64,000 bases of DNA. It comes from Bilabrum cf. latius. Lineage: Eukaryota > Bigyra: Bicosoecida > Bigyra > Bicosoecida. The position numbers were made by a program, and so were the translations under genes. Within the stretch, counting starts at the first letter, position 1, and each line of letters begins with the position of its first letter. Under the pieces are notes generated by a model. It was not told the DNA's origin. It saw nothing but the letters and a program-made list of their open reading frames with translations, and searched no databases. The stretch lies in the NCBI GenBank assembly GCA_965178125.1, contig OZ237751.1, forward strand, positions 744,001 through 808,000, read 5' to 3'. Positions 34,422-47,101 of this stretch are shown piece by piece.

Positions 34422-36992
34422 CAAGCCTATGCAATTTGGGGACCGTCCCCAAATAATCCCCAAATCCGTCGAATGTAACGGAACAATACACAATTTACTG
34501 GTTTTTGCCGGTTCCGGATCAGCAATTTGCGCGGCGCCCAGATAATTCGGAGAAGAAATCATGATGCAATTCGATTCAGCGCGCTCTTGCGAGTCTGCTG
34601 GTGCGCCTTTCAACTCCATACGATGAGATTAAGTCTGTTAACATGCCATTCAAAGAATTGGCCTCTAGCAGGGAGCTGCAGCTTTGCGCGGCGCCAAAAC
34701 TGTGTGATTAGTGTCGCACGACACCCCGACACTGCCCGCATACCCCTTTCTAGTCTACAAAATAGACCTAAAAATATACCTGTATGATAATGATGCTAAA
34801 TTATACGCTGCTGTGCAGACGAATGTCTGAATAAGATTCATTTGGACACGACAGGGTCCACGGTCATCCCTCTGGCAGCCGCAACAAACTTGCTTCGATT
34901 GGCCCTCTGAGATACTGAATTTGATTACACTCCTCATAATTCTGAGCAAATTGATGACTTTATTCAAATAAGCGCTCATATTCTGCTGTGCGGTTCATGA
35001 GTAGGGTGTTTCCCGTGAGGATGACTGAACCAGGCCGCAGAGTTAGCTATTGCACATTTACCTCACCAATCTGCAGCTTACCGCGAATTGAGACCAACCA
35101 CTACATTTTTTGTATTGATCGTATTCAGAAAATCGAACAGGAGGCTACTATGGCCATCATTAGGACACGAGCAGCACCAGCAGCTGTGCGGGTGGCCAGA
35201 TCCAGAAGACCTGAAGTACGCCATGCTGTTCTACACCATTGGGACTGAAAATCCGTACACTGCCTTTTATTAGGTATATTAATACCATGATTAGTCTCAA
35301 ACTAGTACTGGCCTCATAGATTTGACACAATTGTGTTCTGAATGGTACCAAACCACTGGAAACAGCCACAACTTGCGAAATTGTAGGACCTGTACAAATA
35401 CAGTACCATACACAAACAAATCGTATGTATAAATAAACTATAAGTGTATCAGGACAGTGGTGAATTGGATTCTGCCCAAAATGAATCGAGATCTGACGTC
35501 AAATGAGACCATCCTCGGTTCTAATGGACTCTCTGTGACATACTGGAGCGGTGATTTGTTTTAAATACCTATTTGATCTGTAATGAAGTCGACCAATAGC
35601 GCATTCTATTCGTCGAAATGATTGCACAATAGGGATGCAGCGTGGACTGTGGTTTCAGTGGCATTTGGATCAGCGTGCTGCTCCTCTCGTTAGCCTTACG
35701 GTGGTTGTATGGTAATTCACTAATTACACAATGAAAAAACCTCATTACATGGAAGATACGCTATTGATGTCGCGTGATAATCGACGAGTTGTATTGTGTC
35801 GGGGATCGTTGCGGTCAAGAATTGGTGTGATGAATGTGTCGGGGTAAGTTACAACCGACGGATAAGCTTTTGGGGACAGTGACATATATACACGTTACAT
35901 TCATATACGTATTAAATCTGTATTTATTTGGTAGTAATGTGTACTTATATACTGGATCCGGAATCCGGAATCCGGAGCTGGATTCCGGGACCCGGGTATG
36001 CTTGCGTCGTCCTAGACTATGCAACTTATGCCACGTATACTTGCTTTCCTTTTCCTAGGGCGAAGGCGATTCAGATGCGTGAAATCACTGACGATCCTAC
36101 ATCGGAAAGCCTGGGCCAGCTGCTCTTTTCTTGGGTACCCGGCGAGGTTGGTAGGTCAGCTGTCGCGCACTGAGTCTGTGCGTCAGGGGTTCGCGCCTTT
36201 GAGGCTGAGGTTGCGCGCTGGGCGCAGTGCTTGGGCAAGTCGACAAGTCGTGTGGCATGATGGGGGTGAGTCAGAAAGGGGGGTGGGAAATGGAGGGAGA
36301 GGTGGGCAAGGTGGCAGGTGGGCAAAGACAGGGCAGGAATGTGGGAAGGGGTGGTGCGACCCGGAGAGGTTCAGGCCTAGGGCTTGGATTGGGAGAATAG
36401 GAGAGGATACATTCTCCCAGTCCAGAGGCCGTCATCGGAAGATTCGGCAGTCACAGATGTCGGACGCAGCGGTACAGCCGTCAGCGACAAGACAGAGTGG
36501 TGGGGCCCTCTGATCTATTTTTAATCTACCATTGTATCATGCCATCTTCGAAAGGCAAGCAAGGGCCTAGGGAGCCTACCATTGCCCGTGCAAGAACGCG
36601 AGCGTTGGCACAAGTATAGGCTGCCGGTGCCAGGGCGCCCCAAGGTGGGCGCTGGGGGGTCCCCCCTGGACTCGTCGTCTTTAGGAAGTGTACCCACGCT
36701 GTCTGTAGGTAATGGCCGGTACCATGAGGCGCTTAGGAAGCAGTACCCGGATGTTCTGGCACACACACGAGTGTCCTGCATTGGATCGCAAGGAGCTCCA
36801 CCACGCTGCTACCCCTCGGCCTGCCGATCGGAAGGGCCAGTGAGACGTCCCTGGATCGTCCCCAAATAACCCCCAAATAATAGTTTCCTGCCAAATCAGG
36901 CCGTCCCCAAATAAACCCCAAATAATTGTTTTCGGAAAGGCTTGTTTGGGGATTTGGGGACACATTTGGTGTCCCCAAATTGCATAGGCTTG
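34422..36992. mobile_element. hAT-like DNA transposon, non-autonomous copy
   Basis: The ends are perfect 22-bp terminal inverted repeats: the left begins CAAGCCTATGCAATTTGG (34422-34443) and the right is its exact reverse complement (36971-36992). They are flanked by an identical 8-bp direct repeat GATTTCGG (34414-34421 and 36993-37000), a target-site duplication. An 8-bp duplication with short TIRs starting CA-R is typical of the hAT superfamily. Subterminal copies of GTCCCCAAAT occur in both orientations near both ends (34445, 36860, 36902, 36945-36955), as expected for transposase-binding sites. No transposase domain or long ORF was found in the 2.57-kb interior, so it is likely non-autonomous or decayed. 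A GC-rich stretch at ~36,060-36,870 differs from the AT-rich rest and may be captured host sequence. Its right end lies 79 bp upstream of the next gene's ATG. Confidence 0.75.
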
Positions 36993-37000
36993 GATTTCGG
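36993..37000. repeat. Right target-site duplication (GATTTCGG)
   Basis: Direct 8-bp copy adjoining the right terminal inverted repeat; identical to 34414-34421. Confidence 0.75.
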
Positions 37001-37071
37001 TGCGATATGTTTGTAGCGTGTGCTTACAACTTTACTCTGGTATATACCGACAACGGAAAGAAGCAACAAAA

Positions 37072-38788
37072 ATGTCCGCCTCTCGTCGAAGTAGGTCTAG
37101 CGAAGATCCATCTAGAGCAATTTGGGAGCGAAGATAGCGCGAAAAAGAACGAGTGAGCCCAGATGCTCTGATACATGCCAGGACTGTGGTGCATGGTTGG
37201 TGGACGTGAGTTGCACTTTAATATGTCATATTTTCTGCAGGTTAGAGCACGAATTGAGAATGAAAGGAGGCACATTAAGGCAATGTCACAGTACGGCAAG
37301 CTGAAAAAGCAGGCTGAGTGGAAGCGCAAGCTTGCTGCGTCACCATTTGCCGTTGACCAGCTCGCCGAGCACGAACGCATCGATGAAGAGAACAGGATAC
37401 GCTTGCTGGAAGAGCAGCGACGGCAACAAATGATGGAGAAGCGAAAAGAGGCAATTAAGACTCAAATCATCGTTAAAGCTCTCTCAGAAGCCTCCGATAT
37501 AGAGTCGCTACGAGCTGAGAAGCGAGCCATCCAACTCGAGGAGCGCAGGTTGAAGGCTCTTTTGGAGATTGAGCGAGTCAAGCAGCACAAAAAAGCAGAT
37601 CATTAGGCGGCAGTCCGTGCCGAGTAGGTGCGGCACCGAGAAAAGAAGGAATTCCGAAAAGACAAGTTTTCGGTGCTGCAGCAGCAGCGTCAGAATACCC
37701 TGCGAGAGGCCAAAATGGCAAAGGAAGGCCTCGTGGATGACCCGACCACTGGAAGAGCGGTTCCAATCATGTCAAAAGAGGGCGAGTATGCCGTCAAGTT
37801 TCTTCGAAAAGCTGGCAGGCTGCCCCCTTACGTGGACCGGTACATTGCTATGCGAAAGGAGCGCGAGATAGCCATCGACCCTGACCTCGGGCCAGTGCGC
37901 ATGCCGCCAGCGGTAGCGGATCGTGCCACGGGTCAGGCCATGGCGGCGGAGATTGCGGCGGGATACGGGTATGAGTAGCAGATGCCGCATCCAGGGCTCG
38001 CCGGTGCCGGTGCCGGCTTGCCGTCAGGTGCCGAGGCCGGTGTTAGTGCCGGTGGCGCTCCGCCGGGGTACGGGTACGGTTCTATGGGATATGCCGGAGA
38101 CCAGGTGCAGCCGGGGAGCTATGGGCCCGGGCCAGTGCACGGTCAGATGTAGGGGCCTGGGCAATACGACGCGGCTGCGCTCGCTGCTGGTGCAGACCCC
38201 AGCGGGTATGGCATGGGCCCTGGGCCTAGTGGCGGTGCTGTTGGGTATGCCGGTCAAGGCAGCGAGGGTGCGCCGTTTGAGAGCGATGGCAGTGCAGGGA
38301 TGATGGGCATGGGCATGGGGATGGGGATGGGCAGCGGAAGTGGAATGCGGGCCGGGGAGGGAAGCAGTCGGGGGGTGCTGGCGGCGGCGGTGGAAGAGGC
38401 CGATGAGGAGGAGGAAGGCGATGAAGACGAGTACGATGGCGACGATGGGGAAAGAGATGCCGATGGAGATGGAGACGGTGGGCAGCGTTAGGATCAGGAG
38501 GCCGAGGAGGAAGACGGGGAGTATGGCGACGACGAGTTCGAGTCTGGGAGCCCGGTGAAACGGGCGACGAGCGGGGTTTCGGGTGGGGACGTTGAAGACG
38601 GGGGCTACGAAGATGATGATTTCGAGCTGTCCTAGACAGGGACCGGACTGCCATCGATGGGGGGCGAGCGGGGTCAGGATAGAGGGTCCGGAGCTGGCAC
38701 GGATCATGATGGCGGCAGTAGAGAGGGGGGAGGAGGCAAGTCCGAGGCCAATGAGGATGGCTATGGCGATGATGACTTTGAGGGGTGA
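37072..38788 (+). CDS. Coiled-coil protein with acidic tail carrying Y-x-D-D-x-F-E motifs, possibly ciliary
   Basis: Exon 1 is 37072..37152 (27 codons, one TAG) and exon 2 is 37241..38788, with an 88-bp phase-0 intron GTGAGC...CTGCAG. Predicted 542 aa, 7 TAG, stop TGA. Residues ~15-210 are a long charged coiled coil (Glu/Arg/Lys/Gln heptads such as IRLLEEQRRQQMMEKRKEAI). A conserved-looking block follows (VDDPTTGRAVPIMSKEGEYA). The C-terminal third is Gly/Met-rich, then strongly acidic, with three copies of Y(G/E)DD(D/E)FE. That last motif is common in axonemal and basal-body proteins, and a sperm-tail PG-repeat gene lies in the same window, so a ciliary role is a reasonable but unproven guess. 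The transposon upstream ends 79 bp before the ATG and so occupies its promoter. Confidence 0.65.
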
Positions 38789-38954
38789 ATGCACTGCCTT
38801 CTTGCATCAAGTAAAGCCGTGCCGCGAACGATGCGTTTGGCAGAGCTTGTAGTGGACGCTGAGAGTGCTGGCGTTGGCCTGTTGAATGCTTGTAAGAGAA
38901 TACTAATAGGATTTGAGTTCGTTATTTCGAAGGGGCCATCGATTTTCAAGCACA

Positions 38955-39566
38955 TTATTCTGCCCATGAGGCCTTGTCTGCCCCGTTTGCTTGCATTGCC
39001 GCTAGCCACGCCTCGTGCGTGTCAGTGTCCTCGCAGTCGAACTCCCATACTCGCTTCCCGGGGTCGACCGGTTTCAGAATGATATGATTAGGAGTCTCAT
39101 CCCGGTTCTCAACAATGTACTAGTCCAGATCAATTACATTGCCCTTGACAGGATACGCTCCACTTGCTGCCTACGCCTTTGTCTCATGGTAGCTCAGCTT
39201 GCCATCCGCGACCCGAACATACCTCAATTTCCATGTGTAGCCCATCAATCCAGGGATGTTTCCTTTCTTTCTTAGAGTTCCAACTTTGGTGACTGCATGG
39301 CTCGATTCAGTCTCAGCTCCTGGAGCTGGCGGGCTCGCTGGAGCGGCTGAACCCCCAAACGGGTTCCCTGCGCCAGCGGTTGCCGGTGCTGGCTCTTCTT
39401 CTGTTCCTTTCTAAGGTACTTTGTATTCAGGAAGGACGGCAGGGGGGGGTTCTGTGTCTGGCGCTGCTACTGTGCTCTCTTCGGGCAGAGCTTCTGCTTG
39501 CGCTGGCGGAGGGGCTGAATAATCACCCGATACATCTCCAAACGGGTTGCCCGCAGCTGATGCCAT
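38955..39566 (-). CDS. PH-domain protein with two NPF motifs
   Basis: ATG 39566 to TAA 38955-38957, 203 aa, single exon, 3 TAG. The N-terminal half is Pro/Ala/Glu-rich and contains two Asn-Pro-Phe motifs (GNPFGDVSG and GNPFGGSAA), the ligand of EH domains in endocytic adaptors. The C-terminal ~105 residues are a pleckstrin-homology domain: KVGTLRKKGNIPGLMGYTWK, LRYVRV, LSYHET, then the terminal helix with invariant Trp (THEAWLAAMQ). Two TAGs fall inside the PH fold (KA-TAG-AAS and DLD-TAG-YIV), where Gln is acceptable. Predicted role: phosphoinositide-binding adaptor in endocytosis or membrane traffic. Convergent with the coiled-coil gene, 166 bp apart. Confidence 0.85.
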
Positions 39567-39734
39567 ACAAGCAGTCAATACTACACCTCTTTAGGAGGTC
39601 ACAACAGGTGTTTAATGCGTACATATTCGAACAAGGACGATTACTTGGTTGGTGACGAGTGCACTGATCCAACCGGAAGTAACGTGGCAATGTTGCTCCC
39701 ACGAGACACACAGCCACGAGAGCCTAAGCGACAC

Positions 39735-42700
39735 TCATCCGGGACCTCTTCGACTCCCGCGAGTGGCCTGGCTACGCAGCAGCGACTGCGACTAGGGCTG
39801 CTACGAAGGCGCAGCAGCCGAAGCCGCGGCAGTGTGCCCTCCAAGCACCGCCTCTAGTCGCGCCTTGGCCCTTGCTGCCGGCACCTCGGCTGTGGGTACC
39901 CCCTGCCCGATGGCACCCACCACCTGCAGCAGTGCGGCGTGCAACTGCAAGCAGCGGACTTCCTGCCAGGCCCCAAACTGCACCGCGCTGCAGCTCATTG
40001 AGGCCGAACATCGGATCGACTCTGCCACCAGCCGCAGCTGCATGGCCACAGGGGGCTCTACGAGCAGAGGATGCTGCGGAGGTACCTGCCCAGTGAACTC
40101 GAAAGGGCCCTTGAAAAGATCAGCAGCACCAGAGGCAGAGCTTGCCGCGCCTGCTGCTCCTGAACCTGCCCGCCCACGCCCGCGCCCACCTGATCTCGAT
40201 CCTGCACTAGCCCCCCTTGTTCCCTAACCGTCGGACGTGCCCTCCATGGGTGCTTGCCCGCTGGCTGCATCTTCTGCGACCCCAACTCGCCCATCCAAGA
40301 TGGCCTGTACCGCTTGTTTGACCCTGCTGCTGCTGCTGGTGGTCCCAACGGCACCTCCGTGCTTCCCTGCCTGCACTCCCTCCACCTCGAGGGGGTCAGC
40401 GCCGTCCGCCAGCCGCTGTAGATCTACTTCAGACAACCCAGATCGGCGGGCCCCTGCCTCCGAAGCAAGGATCAGGCCCGCCCCGCGAAGCATGGAAATG
40501 CCGCGAGAATCTCCCACCGTCAACTTGCTTGCCATTGACTGTGACGAGCTCGCTGCGATCGATGCCGATGCCGATGCCGATGGCAACACTGTGGATTGTC
40601 TCAGCATTCCCGTCCTGCGGATTGAAGAGGGGGGCTTACCACCGCCTTTGCGGCCTTTGCGGCCTCTGTGCGCCCTGGGCTCGCCCATCTCATCCTCGTC
40701 CTGATCGTCATCGTTCTCGTCATCTTCGTCCCCCTCTCCGTCACCATCAACCGTACCGGAGGCATCCTCTTGCAAGGCTTCGAACGCCTCGGCTGCTGCG
40801 TCCCTGGGGTCAGTCCCCATGGCTGATGCATAGTCCTCGCAGTCTGCATCGGCCAGCATACCGGCGATGCGGCCGGCAGTCAGGTGGGTCACGCACGACT
40901 CGAGCAGCTCTGCAGCAGCGAGCACGGCGCGAGACGCTTGCTTGGCATACCTTACCACGGCAGCGCTGGGCACGCCGGACTCATCACCAAGGGACTCTGG
41001 CAGCTAGCAGACGGGGTGCCTGGCTGGATCTAATAGCCAGCCAATTGCAGCGTTGCTCGATGCCTTGATCCAACGAGTGCTAAGTTGCCAGCGAGGGTGC
41101 CGCTACTCGCCATTCGGACCGCGAGTCGCAGGGCCATCCACTTTACTGAGCAGATGCGTGAGGCCCCGATCCAGAGCCCATCGCTTGACCAAGACCGAAG
41201 CCCTGATGGCGCCATGGATGTGGCCCGCAGCGGCATCAATGGCGGTCCGTAGAGTTCCCTGGACCCACGCCCGGTGGAACGATCCGGGGAACAAAGACGG
41301 AGCGGCCTATGCATGCTGTGCCTATAGTCTCGCCTGCTTCATTTCAACGGGGACGCCAGCGGCCATTGCAGCCCCCGGCAGTCCGTGCAGTCTCACGACT
41401 GTTGCAAACATTCCGACGACATCGCCCTGAATTCGAGTGGCATGTTCGGATGATGCCCGCAGGCAGTCGACAGCAGCACCGCATGCCGTCTCGAGCTTGC
41501 CCACCTCCCCAGCAGCACCCCGCCATCTAGCCCACTCGATCGCGTGCTGCATTGCCACGGGGTCCCCAGCCCCAGCCCCAGCCTCAGCCCTGGTCTCTCC
41601 ACCGGTGTTGAATGGAGACCGTCCCATTGTACCGGACCAACCAAAGCGGCCTTGTGAGCGCACAACCCCCAAGGCTAGCTCTTGCTGCTTGGCTCCTGGC
41701 ATGGACAGTGCTCGCTCAGCCAGGTGCACCAGCCACTCGCACTCGTGTGCCAGGCAGGTAGCCCAGCCGAGGCACCGCACGAGGCGGTATCCCGCGAGCC
41801 CTTTCTTCACTTCTATGGCGGCCTAGGCGCCGGATACTGACTTCAGTACGGCAGCAGTGGATCCGACGCATGCAGAGATTGCGGATAAAGTCCGGACTGC
41901 GGCCTCCAGCTCCGACACGGTGGCATGCAGCGCATCAGACACTTGCTACTGAGCCGCAGACACTATCCGGATAATCTCGGTGTCTGTCTCTGCTTGCATC
42001 GCAAGCTCACGTACCCTTTCATCCAACGCAGCTTGCTCCTATTCCCGCAGAGACGTTTTGCTTCTGAACGAGGACTTGGTCGGGGTGACTGCACTGGCTG
42101 CCCGGCCGGTGGTGCTGGGTGCTGCGGCGGGGCGGGCGCGCTTGCTGCCAGGGACTTCTCTGCGGGAAGCACCCGCACCGTCTCCAGCCACTGACTAAAC
42201 TTGGTCTTTCTCGCCTGCGTCCGCCGAATCATCATTATCTTCCATTGGTTTGGATCCGTACCCAAGCCTGCGGGACACTTGGCTACGTCCGGACCCAGCG
42301 GATTCATTCTAGCCTTCAACGTCAGAATTTCTCTTTGACTTCATCAATGCGCCCCGCAGCACCTCGCACGCATATCTCTCGCTAGTTCGAGCCTCTACGA
42401 TGCTGCAGCTGCAGCGTCCCAGCCTTGCAATGGACGAGAGCAGCTTCCTTGTCCATTGCACCGTCTGCCGCTGGGCCACTACCAGGCCCTGCATCACCAC
42501 CTCGAGCAAATAGAGAGGGGTGTCTGGCCTGGGGCACACGGCCAGTGCATCATGCTTTCGCTCCGTATCCTGCTGGGAATGATCCGCACCTGGTAGCAAA
42601 CCGACACTGCTATGCGCTCGCTGCGAGCCCGTCGCAAGGCCCTTGTCTGACTGCAGGCCGAGGCTGGAAGGTTCCGCCCGACCCAAGCTTGCATTCAGCC

Positions 42701-45509
42701 GAGGCGCAGGGCGCACGCTTTCAGGAAGCAGGTCTGGCTGCATGAGCGGCACACTGGTGAAGAGCCACCGTTGCGCCTGCTCAGAGCGGCCGGGCCCTGA
42801 CACTAGCTGCGCTGCCAGGGACATGCAAGCAGCTGCCCGGCCCACCCAGTGCTGGTCTCCTTCCCGTGATTGAGTGGTTGCATGCAGCAAATCGTGGGCT
42901 CGCATACCCGGAGCAGGTGCTTCCAACGGGCTCTTCCCGTGCGAAGAATGGAAAAGGCGCGATTCTGCATCGATGAAGTCGTCAACAGCCACAGGTACCG
43001 CAGCAGCAGCAGCGGTTAGCGCAGTGTGAAGGTACCTGCGCCGGAACGCGTTCCCAACGATTGCAAGCGACGGCCGGACACGTACCGGACTAGAACCATC
43101 GAGCCTAGATCTGATTCTCTCAATTCGTCTGCGCTGGCGTTCTAACTTGCTGCCATGGCCGCCACTGTACCCGGTGCCCCTGCCCTTTAGCCGATCTCCC
43201 CCCTGCTCGGAATCAGAGCTTACGATCGACGAATCGTCACTATCACTCTCGCTGCCTGCCGCGGCAGGTTCGCGAGTTTCCTCCATGTCATTGGAAGCGG
43301 CGTGTAAGCTGCAGAGTGACCGCGAAGCTGCAGCTGCCAATTCAACCCCGCAAGACGGCGACGTGACGACGGCCAGCAATGCATCGCACAGCCGGGCAAC
43401 CGATCGTCGAAGTATCGCTAGCGAGTCAGTCGAAGCGGCAGGTGCATCGCCGGGGCACGCAAGCAATGCCGTGAACGCGCGGTCAACTGCGGCACACAGT
43501 CGCACCGCGCTAGAAAGGTCCTGGTCCCGACCGTGTCCATCGCCACTGGCTGCGAGGCTGCCTTCGTCGGATTGCATGGACGGCTGCATGCTCTGCCCGC
43601 TGCTGCCCTGGGTGCGCTGACCCGAAGCTCCAGATGACGCATTCACCGCACAATCAGACTCTCGCGTGGAGCCCTCTAGTGCGCCTGGATTCGAGAGTCC
43701 TTGGTCCCTGGCGCGTGATAGCATCTCCTCCTGGCTCATCCGCTTGGCTCCAGACCCTGTCCCGCCATCGCCTGCCTTCGCTGGACCAAGGCCATCCCAT
43801 ACCATGCGATACAGCGTGCCAGGCCTTCCTGAGCACAATGGCGACGTGTCAGCCCGAACCGCGTGTACAAGCTGCTCTGAGAAGCTCACCTAAGCTTCAG
43901 CGTCCTGCTGGCCTCTTGCGATGCCGGCAGCATCCGAACCAGCAGACACAAGTCCCCTGCCTACGGCAACCAGCAAGTCAAGCCCAGAGGCTGACCGCTC
44001 AGTGCCGACCTGTGCCTGTGCTTTGCTCTACTCGGCGTCCCTGGTCCCCCCCAAAGCGATCGGGCCCGCTCCTCGACGAGCTGGCATGCAGGCTCGGACC
44101 ATGCGTCCCCAGGCCAGCTGAAACGCGTCTCCGCGCAGAGCACCCACTCCCCCACCTGAACCGTCCCCCAAGGCCCCACCGGCCTCAAGTGACCCGCCCA
44201 CACCCGCCCCTATTTCATCATCGGATTGCTCCAGCTCCTCCAGGCCACCCACTCCAGGGGAGCGCCCACCGGAAGCGGACGATCTCCTTCTCGCGCGAGC
44301 CCGTACGCTCTCGACGGCTGATCCGTGCTGTGCGCGTGCAGCTAATGCCTCGCGCACCCTTCGCTCGATCTCAGCCTGCATTCCCTTGCGCTGGGATTCA
44401 TCAGTGGCCCTCTTCTGCGAGGAGGCAGCCAGTTCCTGCAGCCGCGCGTGGGCGTTGTGCAGCTGTTTCTGCAGGGCGGCGGCACGTTTTTCAGCCCTTC
44501 GCCTGCCCCTCGTTGCCTCATCCAGATCGGCCATCGTGCCTTGCTACGCAGATGTCGCCTTTTGAACAGTTACTTCAGCCTGGTCCTTGGCCTCCTGCAC
44601 GGCTGCGTGCATATCCGTTTCGCTCGCCACTAGCCTGAGGTTGAGGATCTCTATCTCACGCTGGGCCTCTGCCGCTGCGCGCCTGGCCTTCTCTGCGTCA
44701 TCGCGGGCGACCCTTGCCTTCTTTCGCATAAGCGCGAGCTCTTTCCGCAGGGCTATCGCGTCGGATAGGCTGGACGTGCCTGAGGAAGGGGCAGGGGACG
44801 GGGCGCGAGCGGGCATTCCTGTGGCTGGAGACGGCGTTCTGGCAGGGCCCGACGATGCGGTACCTGCATACGAAGAAGAAGCAGACGATGTCGCATCGTG
44901 CGACGGTGGCCCGCCGTGGAGTGGAGGTGGTGGCTGTGCCGACGAGTGCGCCCCCACCCCCGCCCTCGCCCCCGTCCATGCGCCAGCCTAGCCTTTCCCT
45001 GGCGTCGCGCTGCTCCCCCTCAGCATTTGCGTCGGAACAAGTCCAGGAAACTCCCCATCAGCCGTTTGCATGACCGGGGGATGGGGCCGAGCCTTGGGAT
45101 GCGCTGCTTGGGTTGGCCGAGCAGATGCCGCAGACATTGGCGCTTGCGTTCCGTCGGGCTGTTTCGGCGCGATGCTCGTGGCCGCAACGCTTTGCGTTGC
45201 ACTTGCGCTTAGAGGTGATGGATTATCCTAAGAGGACCCATTAGGTAACTTTGGGCCCGATTCGCCGGCCATGTGCTCGTTTTCAAGCATGACTGCAAGG
45301 TTGTGCATATGCTCTAGCTCCTCCTCATCGAGGTCTCCATGCTGTGTCGTACCGACCCCATTACCATCAAATTCGTTACTTATGCTCTTCATTTCGTTCA
45401 AAACGCTGCTATCGGAATCTTTAGCTTGCGCAAATTGCAGCATAGGTCCCCGTGGTTTTGGCCGGTTGGGGCCAGGTGGGCCCTTTCGGCCTTTCTTGGA
45501 TCCAAACAT
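39735..45509 (-). CDS. Large coiled-coil and helical protein, unknown function
   Basis: ATG 45509 (MFGSKKGRKGPPGPNRPKP) to TGA 39735-39737, 1,924 aa in one exon with about 17 TAG. I checked the joins codon by codon and found no TAA/TGA; an in-frame TAA lies just upstream of the ATG. A short basic N-terminus is followed by an acidic segment (DLDEEELEHMHNLAVMLENE), a Ser/Pro linker, and a long coiled coil at about residues 225-330 (ALRKELALMRKKARVARDD...). A large Ala/Leu-rich helical region with Ser/Asp linkers follows. No family is recognised with confidence; the overall form is that of a trafficking or cytoskeletal scaffold. Divergent from RAD51 with 196 bp between the two start codons. Confidence 0.65.
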
Positions 45510-45705
45510 CCAGATCTGCACGTATAATTAGATTTCTAATTGAGAAAACCAACTCATGTCGCAGCGAATTGCTCAGGTCAAGGTTAAATACAGGTCTCTG
45601 AAAACTTTTTGAGTTGCGGTCCGCAGCACAGTGCCCTGCATCCAAAGCGAGCGCCAGCACTGTTTGGGACGGATGCACTGCACAGCCTCTACAGACTTTA
45701 AAACC

Positions 45706-47008
45706 ATGGCTGCTGCGGCTGCGACGCGCGCAACAGATGTCGAAGAGGCAGATGCTGGAGAAGAAGTGAGAAGCACACGTACATTGGTACAGCTGCGCTA
45801 CGGAGAAGCATGCAAGCACTACTCGCTCCTTTTTTCCGTTCCTGGCGTTCGCAACCGCAGGAGGGAGGACCACAGCCTGTCGGACGGCTGCAGGAGCAGG
45901 GAATCAATGCCTCAGATATTAGAAAATTGATGGAAGGTGGTTTGCACACAGTTGAAGCCGTGAGGTAGAATGCACGTGAACTAAACGCCGTGGCTTTGAA
46001 TTCTTGCGCAGTTGCTCCGGCGCAAGCCTTGGCTGCACGGATAGATTGGATACCTTAGCCTGCTGATGTGAATTGTAATTGCAGTGCATACACTTTAGGA
46101 CTGCACGATAGTACCGTGGCGCCTGATCCATGCTGTGCACGCAGGTTGCGTACGCGACGAAGAAGCAACTCACATCTATCAAGGGAATCAGCGATGCCAA
46201 GGCCGACAAGATCGTGGATGCTGCTTCCAAGTTGGTAGATATGGGATTTACCACGGCAGCAGAGTACGCGAAGCATCGAGAGGACATAATCAACATCTCG
46301 ACAGGCTCCAAGGACCTGGACACGCTCCTCGCCGGGGGCATCGAGACAGGATCGATCACGGAGCTCTTTGGAGAGTTCAGAACAGGCAAGACCCAGCTGT
46401 GCCACACCCTGTGCGTCACGTGCCAGCTACCGGTGGAGCAGGGTGGCGGCGAGGGCAAGGCGCTCTACATCGACACAGAGGGGACCTTCCGGCCCGAGCG
46501 CCTCATGAAAATCGCCGAGCGGTACGGACTCAACGCAGACGACGTGCTCGACAACGTGTCGTACGCCAGAGCCTACAACTCTGACCACCAGAACGCGCTT
46601 CTGGAGCAGGCGTGCGGCATGATGGCAGAGTCCAGGTACGCCATCGTGGTGGTAGACAGCGCGACCAACCTATACCGTACAGACTACACGGGGCGGGGGG
46701 AGCTAGCCGAGCGACAGATGAAGCTGGCGCAGTTCCTGCGGCGGCTGATGCGGCTGGCGGACGAGTTCGGAGTGGCAGTGGTGATGACCAACCAGGTGGT
46801 TGCAACCGTGGACGGCGCGCTGTCGTTCGGGCCCCAGTTCAAGCCCATCGGCGGCAACATCGTGGCCCACGCCTCCACCACGAGGCTGATGCTCAGGAAG
46901 GGGAGGGGTGAGAACCGCATCTGCAAGATATACGACTCGCCCACGCTACCCGAGTCGGAGGCAGTATTTTCCATCACGGACAAGGGCGTGGACGACGGAA
47001 GCGACTGA
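45706..47008 (+). CDS. RAD51: RAD51 recombinase
   Basis: Three exons: 45706..45765, 45861..45959 and 46145..47008. Introns are 95 bp (GTGAGA...CCGCAG) and 185 bp (GTGAGG...ACGCAG), both phase 0. The 340-aa product matches RAD51 end to end. The N-terminal helix-hairpin-helix region ([20 protein letters not shown], then [10 protein letters not shown]) is followed by the ATPase core with Walker A GEFRTGKT (residues 129-136), Walker [12 protein letters not shown]-binding loop residues and RADEFG-like [10 protein letters not shown]. It forms nucleoprotein filaments on single-stranded DNA for homology search and strand exchange. The sequence is closer to RAD51 than to DMC1 ([20 protein letters not shown]). 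Notably it contains no TAG: all 13 Gln codons are CAG or CAA. Stop TGA. Confidence 0.97.
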
Positions 47009-47101
47009 TGGTGGTGTATTGTGCTGCGTTGTGGTGCAAGCGATGTTTGACTTTGAGCGTTTGCTTGATGATTCTAGCCTACCAGATCCAGCGCGCGCAA
47101 T

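Noticed and set aside
36539-36715. Short ORF MPSSKGKQGPREPTIARAR inside the transposon
   Set aside because: About 58 codons, no domain, no transposase feature; could be captured sequence but cannot be supported as a gene.
39421-39460. Apparent frameshift in the PH gene near a G run
   Set aside because: Recounting the eight-base G run restores one continuous frame from ATG 39566 through the PH domain.
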